The translations under genes and the position numbers were made by a program. A stretch of DNA of 64,000 nucleotides, taken from assembly GCF_030056705.1 (NCBI RefSeq), contig NZ_JASHIC010000024.1:1-64000 (forward strand), in the 5' to 3' direction. The notes under the pieces were generated by a model. That model worked only from the letters and a program-made list of their open reading frames with translations. It was not told where the DNA came from and searched no databases. Below are positions 26,912 to 36,477 of this stretch, in pieces; the stretch's first letter is position 1; the number at the start of each line of letters is the position of its first letter. This DNA is from Flectobacillus longus (GTDB lineage Bacteria > Bacteroidota > Bacteroidia > Cytophagales > Spirosomataceae).

Positions 26912-27364
26912 CTACCGTAGTTTTTTGAAAAAGCTTTTGAGCATACTCTCACATACCTCTTGTAACACGCCAGTGATAATTTGTGTTTTGGGATGATAAA
27001 TTTTTGGACTTACTTTCGAACAGCCTCTTTTATCGTCCATAGCACCAATGACAATTTTTCCTATTTGAGACCAATACAAAGCTCCTCCACACATAATACA
27101 AGGTTCGAGTGTCACATACAAAGTACAATCTCGAAGGTATTTTGCTCCGAGTGTATTGGCTGCTGCCGTGAGTGCTAACATTTCAGCATGAGCGGTCACA
27201 TCCTGTAATAATTCGGTCTGATTATGTGCTTTAGCAATGATGGTGTTTTGACAAACGACCACTGCCCCTACTGGAATTTCCCCTTTTTCCATGGCTATCT
27301 CTGCTTGGTAAAGTGCCAATTGCATAAAATACTCATCCGAAAAAAGGGAATTATTCTTTTGCAT
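26912..27364 (-). CDS. tadA: tRNA(Arg) adenosine-34 deaminase
   Basis: A 150-residue zinc-dependent deaminase converting wobble adenosine to inosine in tRNA-Arg(ACG). The site is HAE (His59, catalytic Glu61) and PCxxC (Cys89, Cys92). Its ATG overlaps the stop of aroC by one base, so translation is coupled. A guanine- or cytosine-type deaminase of the same family is less likely given the length and AxHNQTE segment. Confidence 0.9.
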   Translation of the reverse strand: MQKNNSLFSDEYFMQLALYQAEIAMEKGEIPVGAVVVCQNTIIAKAHNQTELLQDVTAHAEMLALTAAANTLGAKYLRDCTLYVTLEPCIMCGGALYWSQIGKIVIGAMDDKRGCSKVSPKIYHPKTQIITGVLQEVCESMLKSFFKKLR

Positions 27365-28473
27365 TAAAACTCTAATTTTTCTTCTTGTTCATACGCCAAT
27401 CCTTGTGTGGCACGGTTACGAAGGTAAAAATCTACCAAAACTAATGCTGCCATTGCCTCTACAATAGGTACTGCACGAGGTACTACACACGGGTCGTGGC
27501 GTCCTTTGCCAGAAACCGTAACGATATTACCTTCTTGGTCAACGCTCGCTTGGTCCTGCATAATGGTTGCTACTGGCTTGAAGGCTGTTCTGAAGTAAAT
27601 ATCAGCACCATTTGAAATACCACCTTGGATACCTCCAGAATGATTGGATTTGGTTTTTACTTGTTCATCTTCGATAAAAAACTCGTCGTTGTGCTCAGAG
27701 CCGTACATTTCTACGCCAGCAAAACCACTGCCATATTCAAAGCCTTTTACAGCATTGATACTTAACATGGCTTTACCAAGCTCGGCATGAAGTTTATCAA
27801 ATACTGGTTCGCCTAAGCCCACAGGTGTGCCTGTTACCACGCAGTCAACAATTCCTCCAATTGAATCTCCTTTTTTACGAGTTTCATCAATATAATCGAA
27901 CATTTCTTGCGCTAAGGCTGGGTCTGGACAACGAACAGCATTATCTTCTGCCAATGCCAAGTTGAGCTCCTGATAAGATTTTTCTAATTTTAACTTACCT
28001 ACTTGCGAAACGTAAGCTTTGATATCGATACCAATATTTTTTAATACCAACTTTGCCAAAGCTCCCGCTGCTACACGAGCCACTGTTTCACGAGCAGAAC
28101 TACGACCTCCACCGCGATAATCACGGACGCCATATTTTGCTTGATAAGTAAAATCAGCATGCGAAGGTCTAAATTGTTGTGCAATATGCGAATAGTCTTT
28201 CGAACGTTGGTCACCATTCCAAACCAACATAGCTATTGGTGTACCTGTGGTTTTTCCTTCAAATACACCCGAAACTACCTGAAACTCGTCTGCTTCGCGG
28301 CGTTGCGTTGTAATACGTGACTGCCCTGGCTTACGGCGGTCTAACTCACTTTGAATAAATTCAGCATCAAAAGGAATTCCTGCGGGACACCCATCTACCA
28401 CTACCCCAACTGCTTGTCCGTGCGATTCACCAAAAGTGCTAATTTTAAATAATTTACCGTATGTACTGCTCAT
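27364..28473 (-). CDS. aroC: Chorismate synthase
   Basis: AroC makes chorismate from 5-enolpyruvylshikimate 3-phosphate, the last shared step of aromatic amino acid synthesis, and needs reduced FMN. The 369-residue protein has the signatures [43 protein letters not shown] and [11 protein letters not shown]. It is between batD (56 bp upstream) and tadA (overlapping). Confidence 0.96.
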   Translation of the reverse strand: MSSTYGKLFKISTFGESHGQAVGVVVDGCPAGIPFDAEFIQSELDRRKPGQSRITTQRREADEFQVVSGVFEGKTTGTPIAMLVWNGDQRSKDYSHIAQQFRPSHADFTYQAKYGVRDYRGGGRSSARETVARVAAGALAKLVLKNIGIDIKAYVSQVGKLKLEKSYQELNLALAEDNAVRCPDPALAQEMFDYIDETRKKGDSIGGIVDCVVTGTPVGLGEPVFDKLHAELGKAMLSINAVKGFEYGSGFAGVEMYGSEHNDEFFIEDEQVKTKSNHSGGIQGGISNGADIYFRTAFKPVATIMQDQASVDQEGNIVTVSGKGRHDPCVVPRAVPIVEAMAALVLVDFYLRNRATQGLAYEQEEKLEF

Positions 28474-28529
28474 TTTTTGAATGATTTGACTCTTGGCAAG
28501 GGGTACTTCAAACCGCCAATGAGTCGATG

Positions 28530-29978
28530 TTATTGTCTGGTTCTTTTGCCTGGTAAAAACAGGTAAATCAATCCTGCAAGCATAATGATAATGATGATAT
28601 TTGCTTCGTTTTTGAGAAGTCTAATCAAATTACTTGTTCCTTCGGGTGTCGAGATATTCTCTAGTCCATCATAAATTGTCGAATTTTCAGCATTAGGAGT
28701 ATCTACTGTGCTTATGGTTCGACCTGTAGTATGGATAACCACCTTGGGCTTAAGCGTATCATATTGAGCTGTTGTTGGATTGAAAAATACCCAATTGAAA
28801 TACTTTGACATTGCAAAGTTACCAGCCTGTTTGGGAATAATATGAAAAGTAAAAGATTTTGTACCAATAATTTTACTGCCTTGTGGCGACACAATCGAGT
28901 TAATATCAGGTTGAAAGAAGTCGAATGTACTATCATTTTTTACTTCAGGCAAACGAATTACTGAGATATTTCCATCTCCAATAATTTGAATTTGATAGTC
29001 AATAGATTGTCCTGTTTGTGCTTTACTATTACTGATATTTTCTTTTAGAGAAAAGTTGCCAACCGAGACCAGTTGCTTAAGAGGGTGAGTAGGTAAATCT
29101 TTGGGTTGTATTGTAAATGCTTTACTCGAAAAGGTTACATAATTACGCTTTTTAGATTCTTTTTCGTCAAAGTCTTTTAGCAGTCGGAGATTTACTACTG
29201 GTATGCTTATCTTTTTACTGTTGAGGGGATAAAAAGTTGCTTGATAAAACTTGTATTGAGTGTAGGTTCGTCCATTTAGTTTGACTATCGAGGTTTGTGG
29301 TTCGGTAAGCCCAAAACTTTCTTCCCAGCAACTTTCAGGTTTTATTTTTTTTATAATTTCAGGAATTTGAATATCGTTTTTATCAAATTGTATATCAGCG
29401 GTATTGCTTTCGGCTACATAAAAAGCCAGTGTTAAAGTGAAATTTTCACCCACATAAGGTGCTAACTTGTTGGTACTTATAGCCAAGAAAGCGTTTTCTT
29501 TTACATTTACTAAGTCTTTTTGATTGCCTTCAGCTACTGACTCTAATGTTTCTTCGTTCTCAGTTTCAGAATTCGAGCTGGCTGTAGTTTTATTAACAAT
29601 CACAATAACTCCTTCGTTTTTGATTTCTACGCCATTAACAAGCACTCTAAACGGTTTTATTTTTAAAGTACCATCTTTTTTAGGTTGATAGTTTTGGGTA
29701 ATATTATAAGTTACTGTGGGCTGTCCATTGATGACCGAACGGGCAATGGACTTCGAGTACCCACGTTTGGTAAACTCTGTAAACTCGGGAAATTTACATT
29801 CAGGAAAAGGCTGGTCAGGACTTGTTTTTACGACTGTTGTTATAGTAAAAAATCCATCCATCGGGATGGTCTTCTCACCCAAAATAAGCATGGGTGCGTT
29901 TTCCTGAGCTAAAAGAGAGTAGCTGAATAAAAAACAAAATAATATTGGAATATTGATATATTTATTTGTAAATTTCAC
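28530..29978 (-). CDS. BatD-like protein (Bacteroides aerotolerance family)
   Basis: A 482-residue protein with a signal peptide (to about residue 24), tandem beta-sandwich domains of the BatD/oxygen-tolerance family ([51 protein letters not shown]), and one C-terminal membrane helix ([17 protein letters not shown]) followed by basic residues. It is held in the periplasm. Usually batD sits in a batABCDE operon with VWA proteins and MoxR; here it is alone and upstream of aroC and tadA. The role is unknown; aerotolerance is historical. Confidence 0.85.
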   Translation of the reverse strand: MKFTNKYINIPILFCFLFSYSLLAQENAPMLILGEKTIPMDGFFTITTVVKTSPDQPFPECKFPEFTEFTKRGYSKSIARSVINGQPTVTYNITQNYQPKKDGTLKIKPFRVLVNGVEIKNEGVIVIVNKTTASSNSETENEETLESVAEGNQKDLVNVKENAFLAISTNKLAPYVGENFTLTLAFYVAESNTADIQFDKNDIQIPEIIKKIKPESCWEESFGLTEPQTSIVKLNGRTYTQYKFYQATFYPLNSKKISIPVVNLRLLKDFDEKESKKRNYVTFSSKAFTIQPKDLPTHPLKQLVSVGNFSLKENISNSKAQTGQSIDYQIQIIGDGNISVIRLPEVKNDSTFDFFQPDINSIVSPQGSKIIGTKSFTFHIIPKQAGNFAMSKYFNWVFFNPTTAQYDTLKPKVVIHTTGRTISTVDTPNAENSTIYDGLENISTPEGTSNLIRLLKNEANIIIIIMLAGLIYLFLPGKRTRQ

Positions 29979-30228
29979 CGTTTTTCGTCAATAGATACTA
30001 TTTTATGAGTTTTGAATGATTTAATGTTTTCAATTCCAGATTTATTCGTTGACGAATATGACACACTAAAAAGAAAACTTTGAGTTTGGGATGAAGAAAT
30101 GCCTATGTGTCTGAAGTGTTAATTGTTAAGCAATTTACGACTTTTACCTCAAGAAGACACTATTCAAACTTAAATAACCGTTTAACCTAGTAACTTAAAA
30201 ACCAAGATTATTAAATCTAATTTAAACT

Positions 30229-30447
30229 ATGACAGCTTTAGACTATGTCAAAATGATACTTGAAAAAGTAAGTTTCGACGCAAAGTTATTTGAAAAAGAG
30301 CTAAGAAAGGCAATTAAAAACTTAGCCATCGATGAAATTAAGTTCTTGCATGAATGGTGTTTTGAAAGATATGGCAAGACGTACGAAAAGTTAATTACTA
30401 AATGCTTTAATCGTTTGAAGAGGAGAATCCCTCTAAGGTTAACGTAG
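30229..30447 (+). CDS. Small conserved-looking hypothetical protein
   Basis: A 72-residue, lysine-rich, mainly helical protein (MTALDYVKMILEKVSFDAKLFEKELRKAI... by start), with IDEIKFLHEWCFERYG in the middle and a basic RLKRRIP tail. No signal peptide or membrane helix. It is a self-contained unit ended by a strong terminator, which supports it as a real gene. I do not recognise its family. Confidence 0.6.
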   Translation: MTALDYVKMILEKVSFDAKLFEKELRKAIKNLAIDEIKFLHEWCFERYGKTYEKLITKCFNRLKRRIPLRLT

Positions 30448-30472
30448 TTTCGATATAATCTGATGGCACAAT

Positions 30473-30518
30473 AAAGAGGCCTGTATCTAAGTATAAAAAC
30501 TTTGGTACAGGCCTCTTT
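30473..30518 (+). terminator. Terminator after the 72-residue gene
   Basis: AAAGAGGCCTGTA (30473-30485) and its exact complement (30506-30518) form a 13-bp stem with a 20-base loop. Confidence 0.8.
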
Positions 30519-30553
30519 TATTACGTATATAATATATTCATTAACAAATAGTT

Positions 30554-30838
30554 ATGGAGAAATTTTTTTTGAATATACGAGTTGTATTATTGATATTTAT
30601 CATTAATTTGCAAGTATGTGGAAAACTCAATGGTTTAAGAAAAGCCCCATTTCTGCATATCCACTACCACTTTGTTTACATAATCCTGTTAGCCTTGCGC
30701 AATTGAATTTTACTAAAACAAGCATGTTTCATATCAATCATATATTCCAACATCTCAAGCGTTGAGGTCATTAGTAGAGGTGACTGACAAAATACCTTCG
30801 GCTGATGACCATATTATTCACTAAAAATTGAATTAGTT
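30554..30838 (+). other. Possible decayed small coding region upstream of the HNH gene
   Basis: In this gap three short frames overlap: one from ATG 30554 (50 codons, hydrophobic start then IHYHF), one from the ATG near 30616 (49 codons), and a later frame ending just before 30830 with ALRSLVEVTDKIPSADDHIIH. The last looks protein-like but has no start, as if frameshifts had broken an older gene. Evidence is weak; it may be just noncoding sequence. Confidence 0.25.
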
Positions 30839-31354
30839 ATGGGTCGGAAAGTCTTAGTATTAAATCAAGATTACACAGCATTAGCCGTTTGTTCTATTCC
30901 CAAAGCATTTTTGTTAGTGTACCTAAATAAGGCCGATTTGGTGGCCGAATCCGAAAACGAGCAATTACATAGTATTTCTCGGGCTTTTCCTATGCCTTCG
31001 GTTATTCGCCTCCATAAGTATATCTATATGCCTTACAAAGGTGTTATTTTGTCTCGTCAAAATATCTTCCGTCGTGACCACAATGTATGTCAGTATTGTG
31101 GCTCCAAAGATGACCTTACTCTGGACCACGTTATGCCAAAGTCGCGTGGGGGGCGTACTACATGGGATAATCTTACGACAGCCTGTCGAAGATGTAATTC
31201 GAAAAAAGGAGATTTAACACCAGAAGAAGCTAATATGCCACTCAGAAGCAAGCCATTTAAGCCTTCATTTATTATGTTTCTGCGTGATTTGGGTGGAAAC
31301 CTAGAATCAAGCTGGATTCCGTTTTTGGGAAAAAGAGAGAAGGCAGTATTTTAA
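30839..31354 (+). CDS. HNH endonuclease
   Basis: A 171-residue protein with a conserved N-terminal part (GRKVLVLNQDYTALAVCSIPKAFLLV) and a zinc-linked HNH domain: CQYCG, LDHVMPKSRGG, W-DNL, CRRCNSKKG. This stand-alone HNH type is common in Bacteroidota and cyanobacteria. DNA cleavage is expected but its role (repair, restriction or other) is not known. Confidence 0.9.
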   Translation: MGRKVLVLNQDYTALAVCSIPKAFLLVYLNKADLVAESENEQLHSISRAFPMPSVIRLHKYIYMPYKGVILSRQNIFRRDHNVCQYCGSKDDLTLDHVMPKSRGGRTTWDNLTTACRRCNSKKGDLTPEEANMPLRSKPFKPSFIMFLRDLGGNLESSWIPFLGKREKAVF

Positions 31355-31515
31355 TTTGAAAATTTGAAGAGGTGATGATTTGAAGATTTGAAAAATAGTA
31401 TTTGTAGTTGAATACAAGTACAAAAATCCCATAAACAAGTAGCAATCGCATAAAGTGTTGCGTTGTCTTATAAAATCATTTTCAAATCTTCAAATTTCCA
31501 TATTTTCAAATCAGA
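31353..31515. repeat. Inverted repeat between HNH and DUF2480 genes
   Basis: ATTTGAAGATTTGAAAA (31378-31394) has an exact complement at 31479-31495. Outside these, looser copies of the same TTTGAAAAT phrases extend the symmetry to about 31353-31515. The convergent position suggests a terminator or a simple-sequence element; no open frame. Confidence 0.55.
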
Positions 31516-31516
31516 T

Positions 31517-32029
31517 TTATTTTTTCTTGTAAAGAGGCACGGTACTACATGGCTCGCCAAACATGAGGCTTTTGACGTGAGGCATGAGCTTTTGAGTAAT
31601 TTCTACATACGCTGATGTAGGAACAGGTACTTTTGAACAACCTTTTACCACTACTCTTGCATCTGCATAATCCAAAGGATTAATTTTGGCAATAGCGTCA
31701 TAGTACAGCTTGTCTTCGAGTTGTCTCAAATCACCGTACACTACAGTATTTGCATAAGGACTTAATTTAAGTGATAAGAGCATGTAAGCCCAAGTAGGAA
31801 CAATGGCATCTTCTGAGCAAATGATAGCTACATTTTTACCTTCATAGATAGACCAATCATGATTTTTGAGAAATTCACGGAAATCTTTTTCTTTCAAAAT
31901 CATTCCCATAAATAAATTGTCTTTCAGATCATAAATCACTCTTTCGCCTTGATGATAATAATCCTCAAGGTCGAGTGTAACCAACCCACTGCTGGCTACT
32001 TTATTGATAATTGGGTCGTCTAATTCCAT
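31517..32029 (-). CDS. DUF2480 family protein
   Basis: The 170-residue protein matches DUF2480, found mainly in Bacteroidota, along its length (IINKVASSGLVTLDLEDYY, NHDWSIYEGKNVAIICSEDAIVPTWAYMLL, VVVKGCSKVPVPTSAYVEI). No enzyme motif is evident apart from single Cys residues. It is 33 bp downstream of tsaB in the same operon. The function is unknown. Confidence 0.85.
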   Translation of the reverse strand: MELDDPIINKVASSGLVTLDLEDYYHQGERVIYDLKDNLFMGMILKEKDFREFLKNHDWSIYEGKNVAIICSEDAIVPTWAYMLLSLKLSPYANTVVYGDLRQLEDKLYYDAIAKINPLDYADARVVVKGCSKVPVPTSAYVEITQKLMPHVKSLMFGEPCSTVPLYKKK

Positions 32030-32062
32030 AAAATAAAACTTAAAATTAATGCTTAATAAATG

Positions 32063-32758
32063 TTAGACCTTATTTTGGGCATTTTTGGGAGTTGTTCCAA
32101 CAAAGTCTTTTAAATAGAAAGGCTCAAAACTCACCACATTTTCAAATGCTTGCTCTTGAAAAGCCTTGTAAGCTAGCACACCTACAGTGCGAGCTGACGG
32201 ATATAGCTCTGTACTTGGAAAATGAGCATTAGAATGTGTAATTTGGCTTTTGCACTTGGTAGCGCCATCTCCAAAAAATACAATAGGCTGTTTTTCTAAT
32301 AACTCAATAAAAGCGGTTTCGTCAATAATTTTGGCCTCAATTTCACTAATCGTTTCCATTTCAGTATTCCAAATACCACAATACACCTCCATTCTACGAG
32401 CGTCAATCATAGGACAAAGTAAAGTATCTGCACTATACAAATCTTTGAGTTGTGTGGCCATTGCTTCGAGGGTATTTACAGAAAGTAAAGGCTTATCTAA
32501 AGCAAAAGAAAGGCCTTTGGCAGTAGAAACACCAATACGCAAGCCCGTATAAGAACCTGGACCTTTGGCAACTGCAATGGCATCGAGTTGAGAAAGCTCA
32601 AAGCCAGCTTGTTTAACTACATTTTCAACCAATGTAGTCAACATACCTGAATGAGATTTTTCGGTAAATAATTCTGAAAGACCTAAAAGCTTGCCTTCTT
32701 TGTGTAATGCTACGGAACAAACTTTGGTCGAAGTATCGATACTAACAATCAGAGACAT
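32063..32758 (-). CDS. tsaB: tRNA threonylcarbamoyladenosine biosynthesis protein TsaB
   Basis: TsaB is the non-catalytic partner of TsaD and TsaE in forming t6A at A37 of ANN-reading tRNAs. The 231-residue protein has the ASKHA fold start IDTSTKVCSVAL and the conserved AVAKGPGSYTGLRIGVSTAKGLSFA. Length is normal. It is upstream of the DUF2480 gene. Confidence 0.94.
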   Translation of the reverse strand: MSLIVSIDTSTKVCSVALHKEGKLLGLSELFTEKSHSGMLTTLVENVVKQAGFELSQLDAIAVAKGPGSYTGLRIGVSTAKGLSFALDKPLLSVNTLEAMATQLKDLYSADTLLCPMIDARRMEVYCGIWNTEMETISEIEAKIIDETAFIELLEKQPIVFFGDGATKCKSQITHSNAHFPSTELYPSARTVGVLAYKAFQEQAFENVVSFEPFYLKDFVGTTPKNAQNKV

Positions 32759-32843
32759 AATGATTTGAGATTTCGCTTTGCGAATGTTTTTACTTGGGAG
32801 TAAGTCAAAAACTGTATGAATTCAATCTCCCACTCTATCTAAA

Positions 32844-32877
32844 CAAAAATGTGCTTGAGAATTGCTCCCCAAGCACA
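32844..32877 (-). terminator. Terminator of the S41 protease gene
   Basis: On the - strand TGTGCTTG pairs with CAAGCACA (32870-32877 and 32850-32857) with a 12-base loop and is followed by TTTTTG. Confidence 0.75.
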
Positions 32878-32907
32878 CAAATTTACGAAATATTTATAGC
32901 CAGAATA

Positions 32908-34572
32908 CTATTTCTTTCCTTTCAAGATATTGTTGTAACGGTTCATGTCGCCAAATAATTTGAGGGCGGCCTGTATTTCTGGGTCTTTAGCAAAAGATTG
33001 TTCGCGAGTACCTTTCTGCAAGTAGTAGTGCACTACAATTTCTTGCTCCAAAGCTGTTTTGATTTCATCCTTAAACTTCATCATATCAGCTTCTTTGTTG
33101 TGTGAAAGTTTTGTACGTAAAACCTTCAATTGGTCGGCTACAGCGTCATAATACCTTTCTTTTTTAGCTGAAGCTTCAAGTTCGTTCAAGTCCTTTTCAG
33201 CCTGAGTGGTATAGTCAAAAGTTTGTGTAGCGGCCCATTTAACAAAATCCTGATATTCGGCATCACTCAAAGAAAATTCTTTAGCAGGCTTAATCGTTGG
33301 ATGCTCAAAATGGTATTTGATAGCATAATCAAACAAAATCAATCTTCCTGATAATGATTGGGTTACTACCGCAGGAGTTGGTTTTTCGACTTCAACATCA
33401 GGCAAAATACCACCACCATCATAAACAGTACGACCACTACGAACGGTTTTGAAAGCCGTCATGAGCGAATCTGGCAATTTTCCTACACTACCATCAGGGT
33501 TGCGGTGACTATAGTCAATAGCCTGAATACAACGACCACTCGGGATATAGTATTTGGCAGTAGTTACTTTGAGTTTGGTATTGTAAGGTAAATCACGAGT
33601 GATTTGAACCAGACCTTTTCCATAACTTCTTTGTCCAACCAACACTCCACGATCGTAGTCTTGGATAACACCTGCTACGATTTCGGCAGCCGAAGCACTT
33701 CTCGAGTTGGTCAACACCGATATAGGCATATCTACATCTACGGCAGCTTTTACCCCCGAATAGGTTTTGTTCCACTCTTCGACTTTTCCTTTGGTCGAAA
33801 CTATTTCTGAATCTTTTGGTAAGAAAATATTACAAATATCTACCGCCATGTTTAGGAGTCCTCCTGGATTTTCTCTCAAGTCAAGGATGAGTTTTTTCAT
33901 TCCTTTTTCTTTCAATTCAGCAAATGCCTGACGAACTTCTTTGGCGGCAGTTGTATTAAAATCCTTGAGGTCGATATAGCCCACTTCGTCGTTTATCATA
34001 CCGTAGTATGTTACGTTCTTCATTTTTACCACATCGCGTGTTACGCTAATATCTTCGAATTTGTTGCTACCGTAGCGTTTTACTGTAAGCTTTACAAGAG
34101 TCCCTGTCTGACCTTTGATGAGTTTGCCGGGGTCGATACCTTTTTTATTTAGCTCAATACCATCTACTTTTACGATTTCATCGCCAATACGAAGCCCAGA
34201 TTTTTCAGCTGGAGTTCCTTCATCGATTGCCATTACGGTGATGCGTCCCGAACGATTGCCCGTTACAATGCCGATACCATTGTATTTGCCCGTAGTCATT
34301 GTCATATAGTCCTCAATATCGTCTTCTGCATAGAATACGGTATAAGGGTCAAATGACTTCAACATGGCGTCGATAGACATTTTAATGGTACGATTTGGAT
34401 TTATTTCATCTACGTAATAGCGATTTAGCTCTTTGAAAAGCGTAGCGTAAATATCAAGGTTTTTGGCAATTTCAAAAAAACGCTCTCCTTGGTCGGTAAA
34501 TGAAGCAAGAGATAAACTTCCAACAAGAGCAGAAGTCGCCAAAAGGGCTCGGTAAGGTCGTTTTAATTTCAT
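32908..34572 (-). CDS. S41 carboxy-terminal processing protease
   Basis: A 554-residue exported protease with an N-terminal signal or anchor helix (ALLATSALVGSLSLASF), a PDZ domain (about 90-180, GIGIVTGNRSGRITV, GLRIGDEIVKVDG) and the S41 catalytic domain with the Ser/Lys dyad Ser294 (SRSASAAEIVAG) and Lys319 (GQRSYGKGLVQ). A helical tail follows (about 400-554). It trims periplasmic proteins at their C-termini. The DarTG pair lies directly upstream, between it and rnpA. Confidence 0.92.
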   Translation of the reverse strand: MKLKRPYRALLATSALVGSLSLASFTDQGERFFEIAKNLDIYATLFKELNRYYVDEINPNRTIKMSIDAMLKSFDPYTVFYAEDDIEDYMTMTTGKYNGIGIVTGNRSGRITVMAIDEGTPAEKSGLRIGDEIVKVDGIELNKKGIDPGKLIKGQTGTLVKLTVKRYGSNKFEDISVTRDVVKMKNVTYYGMINDEVGYIDLKDFNTTAAKEVRQAFAELKEKGMKKLILDLRENPGGLLNMAVDICNIFLPKDSEIVSTKGKVEEWNKTYSGVKAAVDVDMPISVLTNSRSASAAEIVAGVIQDYDRGVLVGQRSYGKGLVQITRDLPYNTKLKVTTAKYYIPSGRCIQAIDYSHRNPDGSVGKLPDSLMTAFKTVRSGRTVYDGGGILPDVEVEKPTPAVVTQSLSGRLILFDYAIKYHFEHPTIKPAKEFSLSDAEYQDFVKWAATQTFDYTTQAEKDLNELEASAKKERYYDAVADQLKVLRTKLSHNKEADMMKFKDEIKTALEQEIVVHYYLQKGTREQSFAKDPEIQAALKLFGDMNRYNNILKGKK

Positions 34573-34715
34573 AATAGGATTAATTCAGCTTTCTACACCA
34601 ATGAGAATATAACGAAGTACAATAATAAAGAGATATGAAATTTATTTATTGCTATTACTTAATTAAAGATTTTAAAGTTATTAGCGCTCTCACAAAGACC
34701 TCATTTCAGTTTTAG

Positions 34716-35750
34716 TTACTGTAGATGTAATTGTAAATTTTTCAATGCTATTTGAATAAATTTTGGATTTGTAAATAAGGTTTTTTTTCTATCACTCCAA
34801 TTTTCCAATTCTTTTATAATCATTTCTTGAGTATTTACTTTCTTCTCAACAATAATAAAATCAATTGTCGATAGCAATTCTAACCCATACTGAGAATAGA
34901 ATCCACTCAAAAATGATTTTGTGTTTTCGACAATGGCTTTATAAGTAATATTTTCTGGTTTATTTAAAAACTCCTTTACGTCAGTTTCTGCATCAGGAAT
35001 TAAACCTAATTCTTCGAAAGGCTTTCTATCTTTAGAGCTATAGCCCATAACATAGCTACCATTCAGATAATACAAAACATGTTTTACTTTTCCAGAATAG
35101 GGGCCATAAAAATTAGGTTGAAAGTCTAACTTAAAAATGTCTTTCGCACCAAATCGCTGTAGGAAATAGGCTATTTTTTCGGATGAAAATTCTGAAACAA
35201 ATTCGCCATTTTTTACTAGTTCATAAAGTACAGAAAGCAACATAGCTCTTGCGGGAGTAAGCTTTACTCTTTCTTTTCTCAGGACTTCTTGAATAGCATT
35301 ATTGGGTTCATAAATGGTTATATCGCAGTCTAAATCTTTCAAATATTTTTCTAATAGCTGTTTTACCTTATTCCAATCTAATCCACCATTACCTGCACCA
35401 AGAGGAGGAATTGCTATTGATTTGATATTATTTTCTTTTATAACTTTTATCAATTCTACTAATCCTGTCTCAATATATTGGTATTCTGAAGGGAGTCGCC
35501 AATGAGTTTTTGTAGGAAAGTTAATAATAATCTTTTTTCCTGTTAATAAGGATTCTTCCTCGTTAACTAGTAGCTGGCCAATTTGTATTTCTTTATTTTT
35601 ACAAGCAGAGGCATACAATTTAAAATTTCTAGGAAACATACTTTTAAATTGTAACGCGATACCTTTACCCATTACACCAACGATGTTAACAGTATTTACT
35701 AAAGCGTCTGCTTTACTTTCTAATAAATTGCCAGTTTTGTAGTGTATCAT
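34716..35750 (-). CDS. darG: DarG-like macrodomain antitoxin
   Basis: A 344-residue protein with an N-terminal macrodomain (about 1-155; GNLLESKADALVNTVNIVGVMGKGIA, IPPLGAGNGGLDW) and a C-terminal helical domain (about 165-344). The macrodomain of DarG removes ADP-ribose from thymidine in DNA, and the C-terminal part binds DarT. The layout matches DarG. The toxin gene is 2 bp upstream on the same strand. Both genes are far more AT-rich than their neighbours. Confidence 0.92.
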   Translation of the reverse strand: MIHYKTGNLLESKADALVNTVNIVGVMGKGIALQFKSMFPRNFKLYASACKNKEIQIGQLLVNEEESLLTGKKIIINFPTKTHWRLPSEYQYIETGLVELIKVIKENNIKSIAIPPLGAGNGGLDWNKVKQLLEKYLKDLDCDITIYEPNNAIQEVLRKERVKLTPARAMLLSVLYELVKNGEFVSEFSSEKIAYFLQRFGAKDIFKLDFQPNFYGPYSGKVKHVLYYLNGSYVMGYSSKDRKPFEELGLIPDAETDVKEFLNKPENITYKAIVENTKSFLSGFYSQYGLELLSTIDFIIVEKKVNTQEMIIKELENWSDRKKTLFTNPKFIQIALKNLQLHLQ

Positions 35751-35752
35751 CC

Positions 35753-36376
35753 CTAAAAATAGTATTCAGTTTTTACATGAACCTTGTTTGTATTGATACC
35801 AAGGTTAATTAATATGTTTTTTGCATTTTCATTGTAAGTAAGATACCCTAATATAGCATTATTAGGAACATCACCTAAAACTAAGAACTCTGCTTCTTTT
35901 CTTCGCTTTTTATCCAAATCATCTTCATCTTTCCAATATTTGGCTTTAAGGGCATTTCTATCTAATATATTGTCAATATTTTGAATATCAGCGATGGTAT
36001 ATTGGGTACTAAATCTATCTACTGCATGTCCGTCAGTAAATACAAATTCTAAATTTTTATCTAGGATTTTTTGAATAGAACTCACACAATAGATAATTTT
36101 TTCTGGAGATATTGGAGCTACCATATTAAAGCCATTTTGAATTACGTAAAGCATAGGTGTTCTTGCCCCAAAATAGAACGGAATATAATCCCCTAATCGT
36201 CTGTTATTGTCTAATATAAAGTTGTTTCGCGTAGAAATTAATTGACTATCGCCAATCGCCACAAAATTAGTATTAGCATTTTCTGAAGAAGAATGTGTTA
36301 GTCCATTTTGAAGAATATGAGGTATATTATCAATATGGGTCATTCTAAATAAGTAAATCTTATTAAAATCGGGCAT
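35753..36376 (-). CDS. darT: DarT-like DNA ADP-ribosyltransferase toxin (DUF4433)
   Basis: A 207-residue toxin that ADP-ribosylates thymidine in single-stranded DNA using NAD+; DarTG pairs block phage DNA replication. Motifs seen: the N-terminal FRMTHIDNIPHILQNGL, Arg50 near the NAD pocket, YIPFYFGARTPMLYVI, and EAEFLVLGDVP, where Glu163 is the likely catalytic Glu. Length is normal, so the toxin looks intact. Toxin comes first and antitoxin second, as in known darTG operons. Confidence 0.92.
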   Translation of the reverse strand: MPDFNKIYLFRMTHIDNIPHILQNGLTHSSSENANTNFVAIGDSQLISTRNNFILDNNRRLGDYIPFYFGARTPMLYVIQNGFNMVAPISPEKIIYCVSSIQKILDKNLEFVFTDGHAVDRFSTQYTIADIQNIDNILDRNALKAKYWKDEDDLDKKRRKEAEFLVLGDVPNNAILGYLTYNENAKNILINLGINTNKVHVKTEYYF

Positions 36377-36477
36377 TCTATAAAAGTGACCTTTGAGGTT
36401 GAATTATTGATTTTGCTTAACGCTTTATGATTAATATAACAAATATTACAAAGGAGTCTCTTTCCGAAAAGATAAAT

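Noticed and set aside
30839-31354. HNH protein as part of an intron or mobile element
   Set aside because: It has the full stand-alone HNH N-terminal domain and no intron or recombinase sequence nearby.
31353-31515. CRISPR-like repeat (ttgaagatttgaa phrases)
   Set aside because: Repeats are inverted and irregular with no unique spacers of even length.
34716-36376. Larger defence island around DarTG
   Set aside because: Neighbours on both sides are housekeeping genes; only the two-gene pair is foreign-looking.
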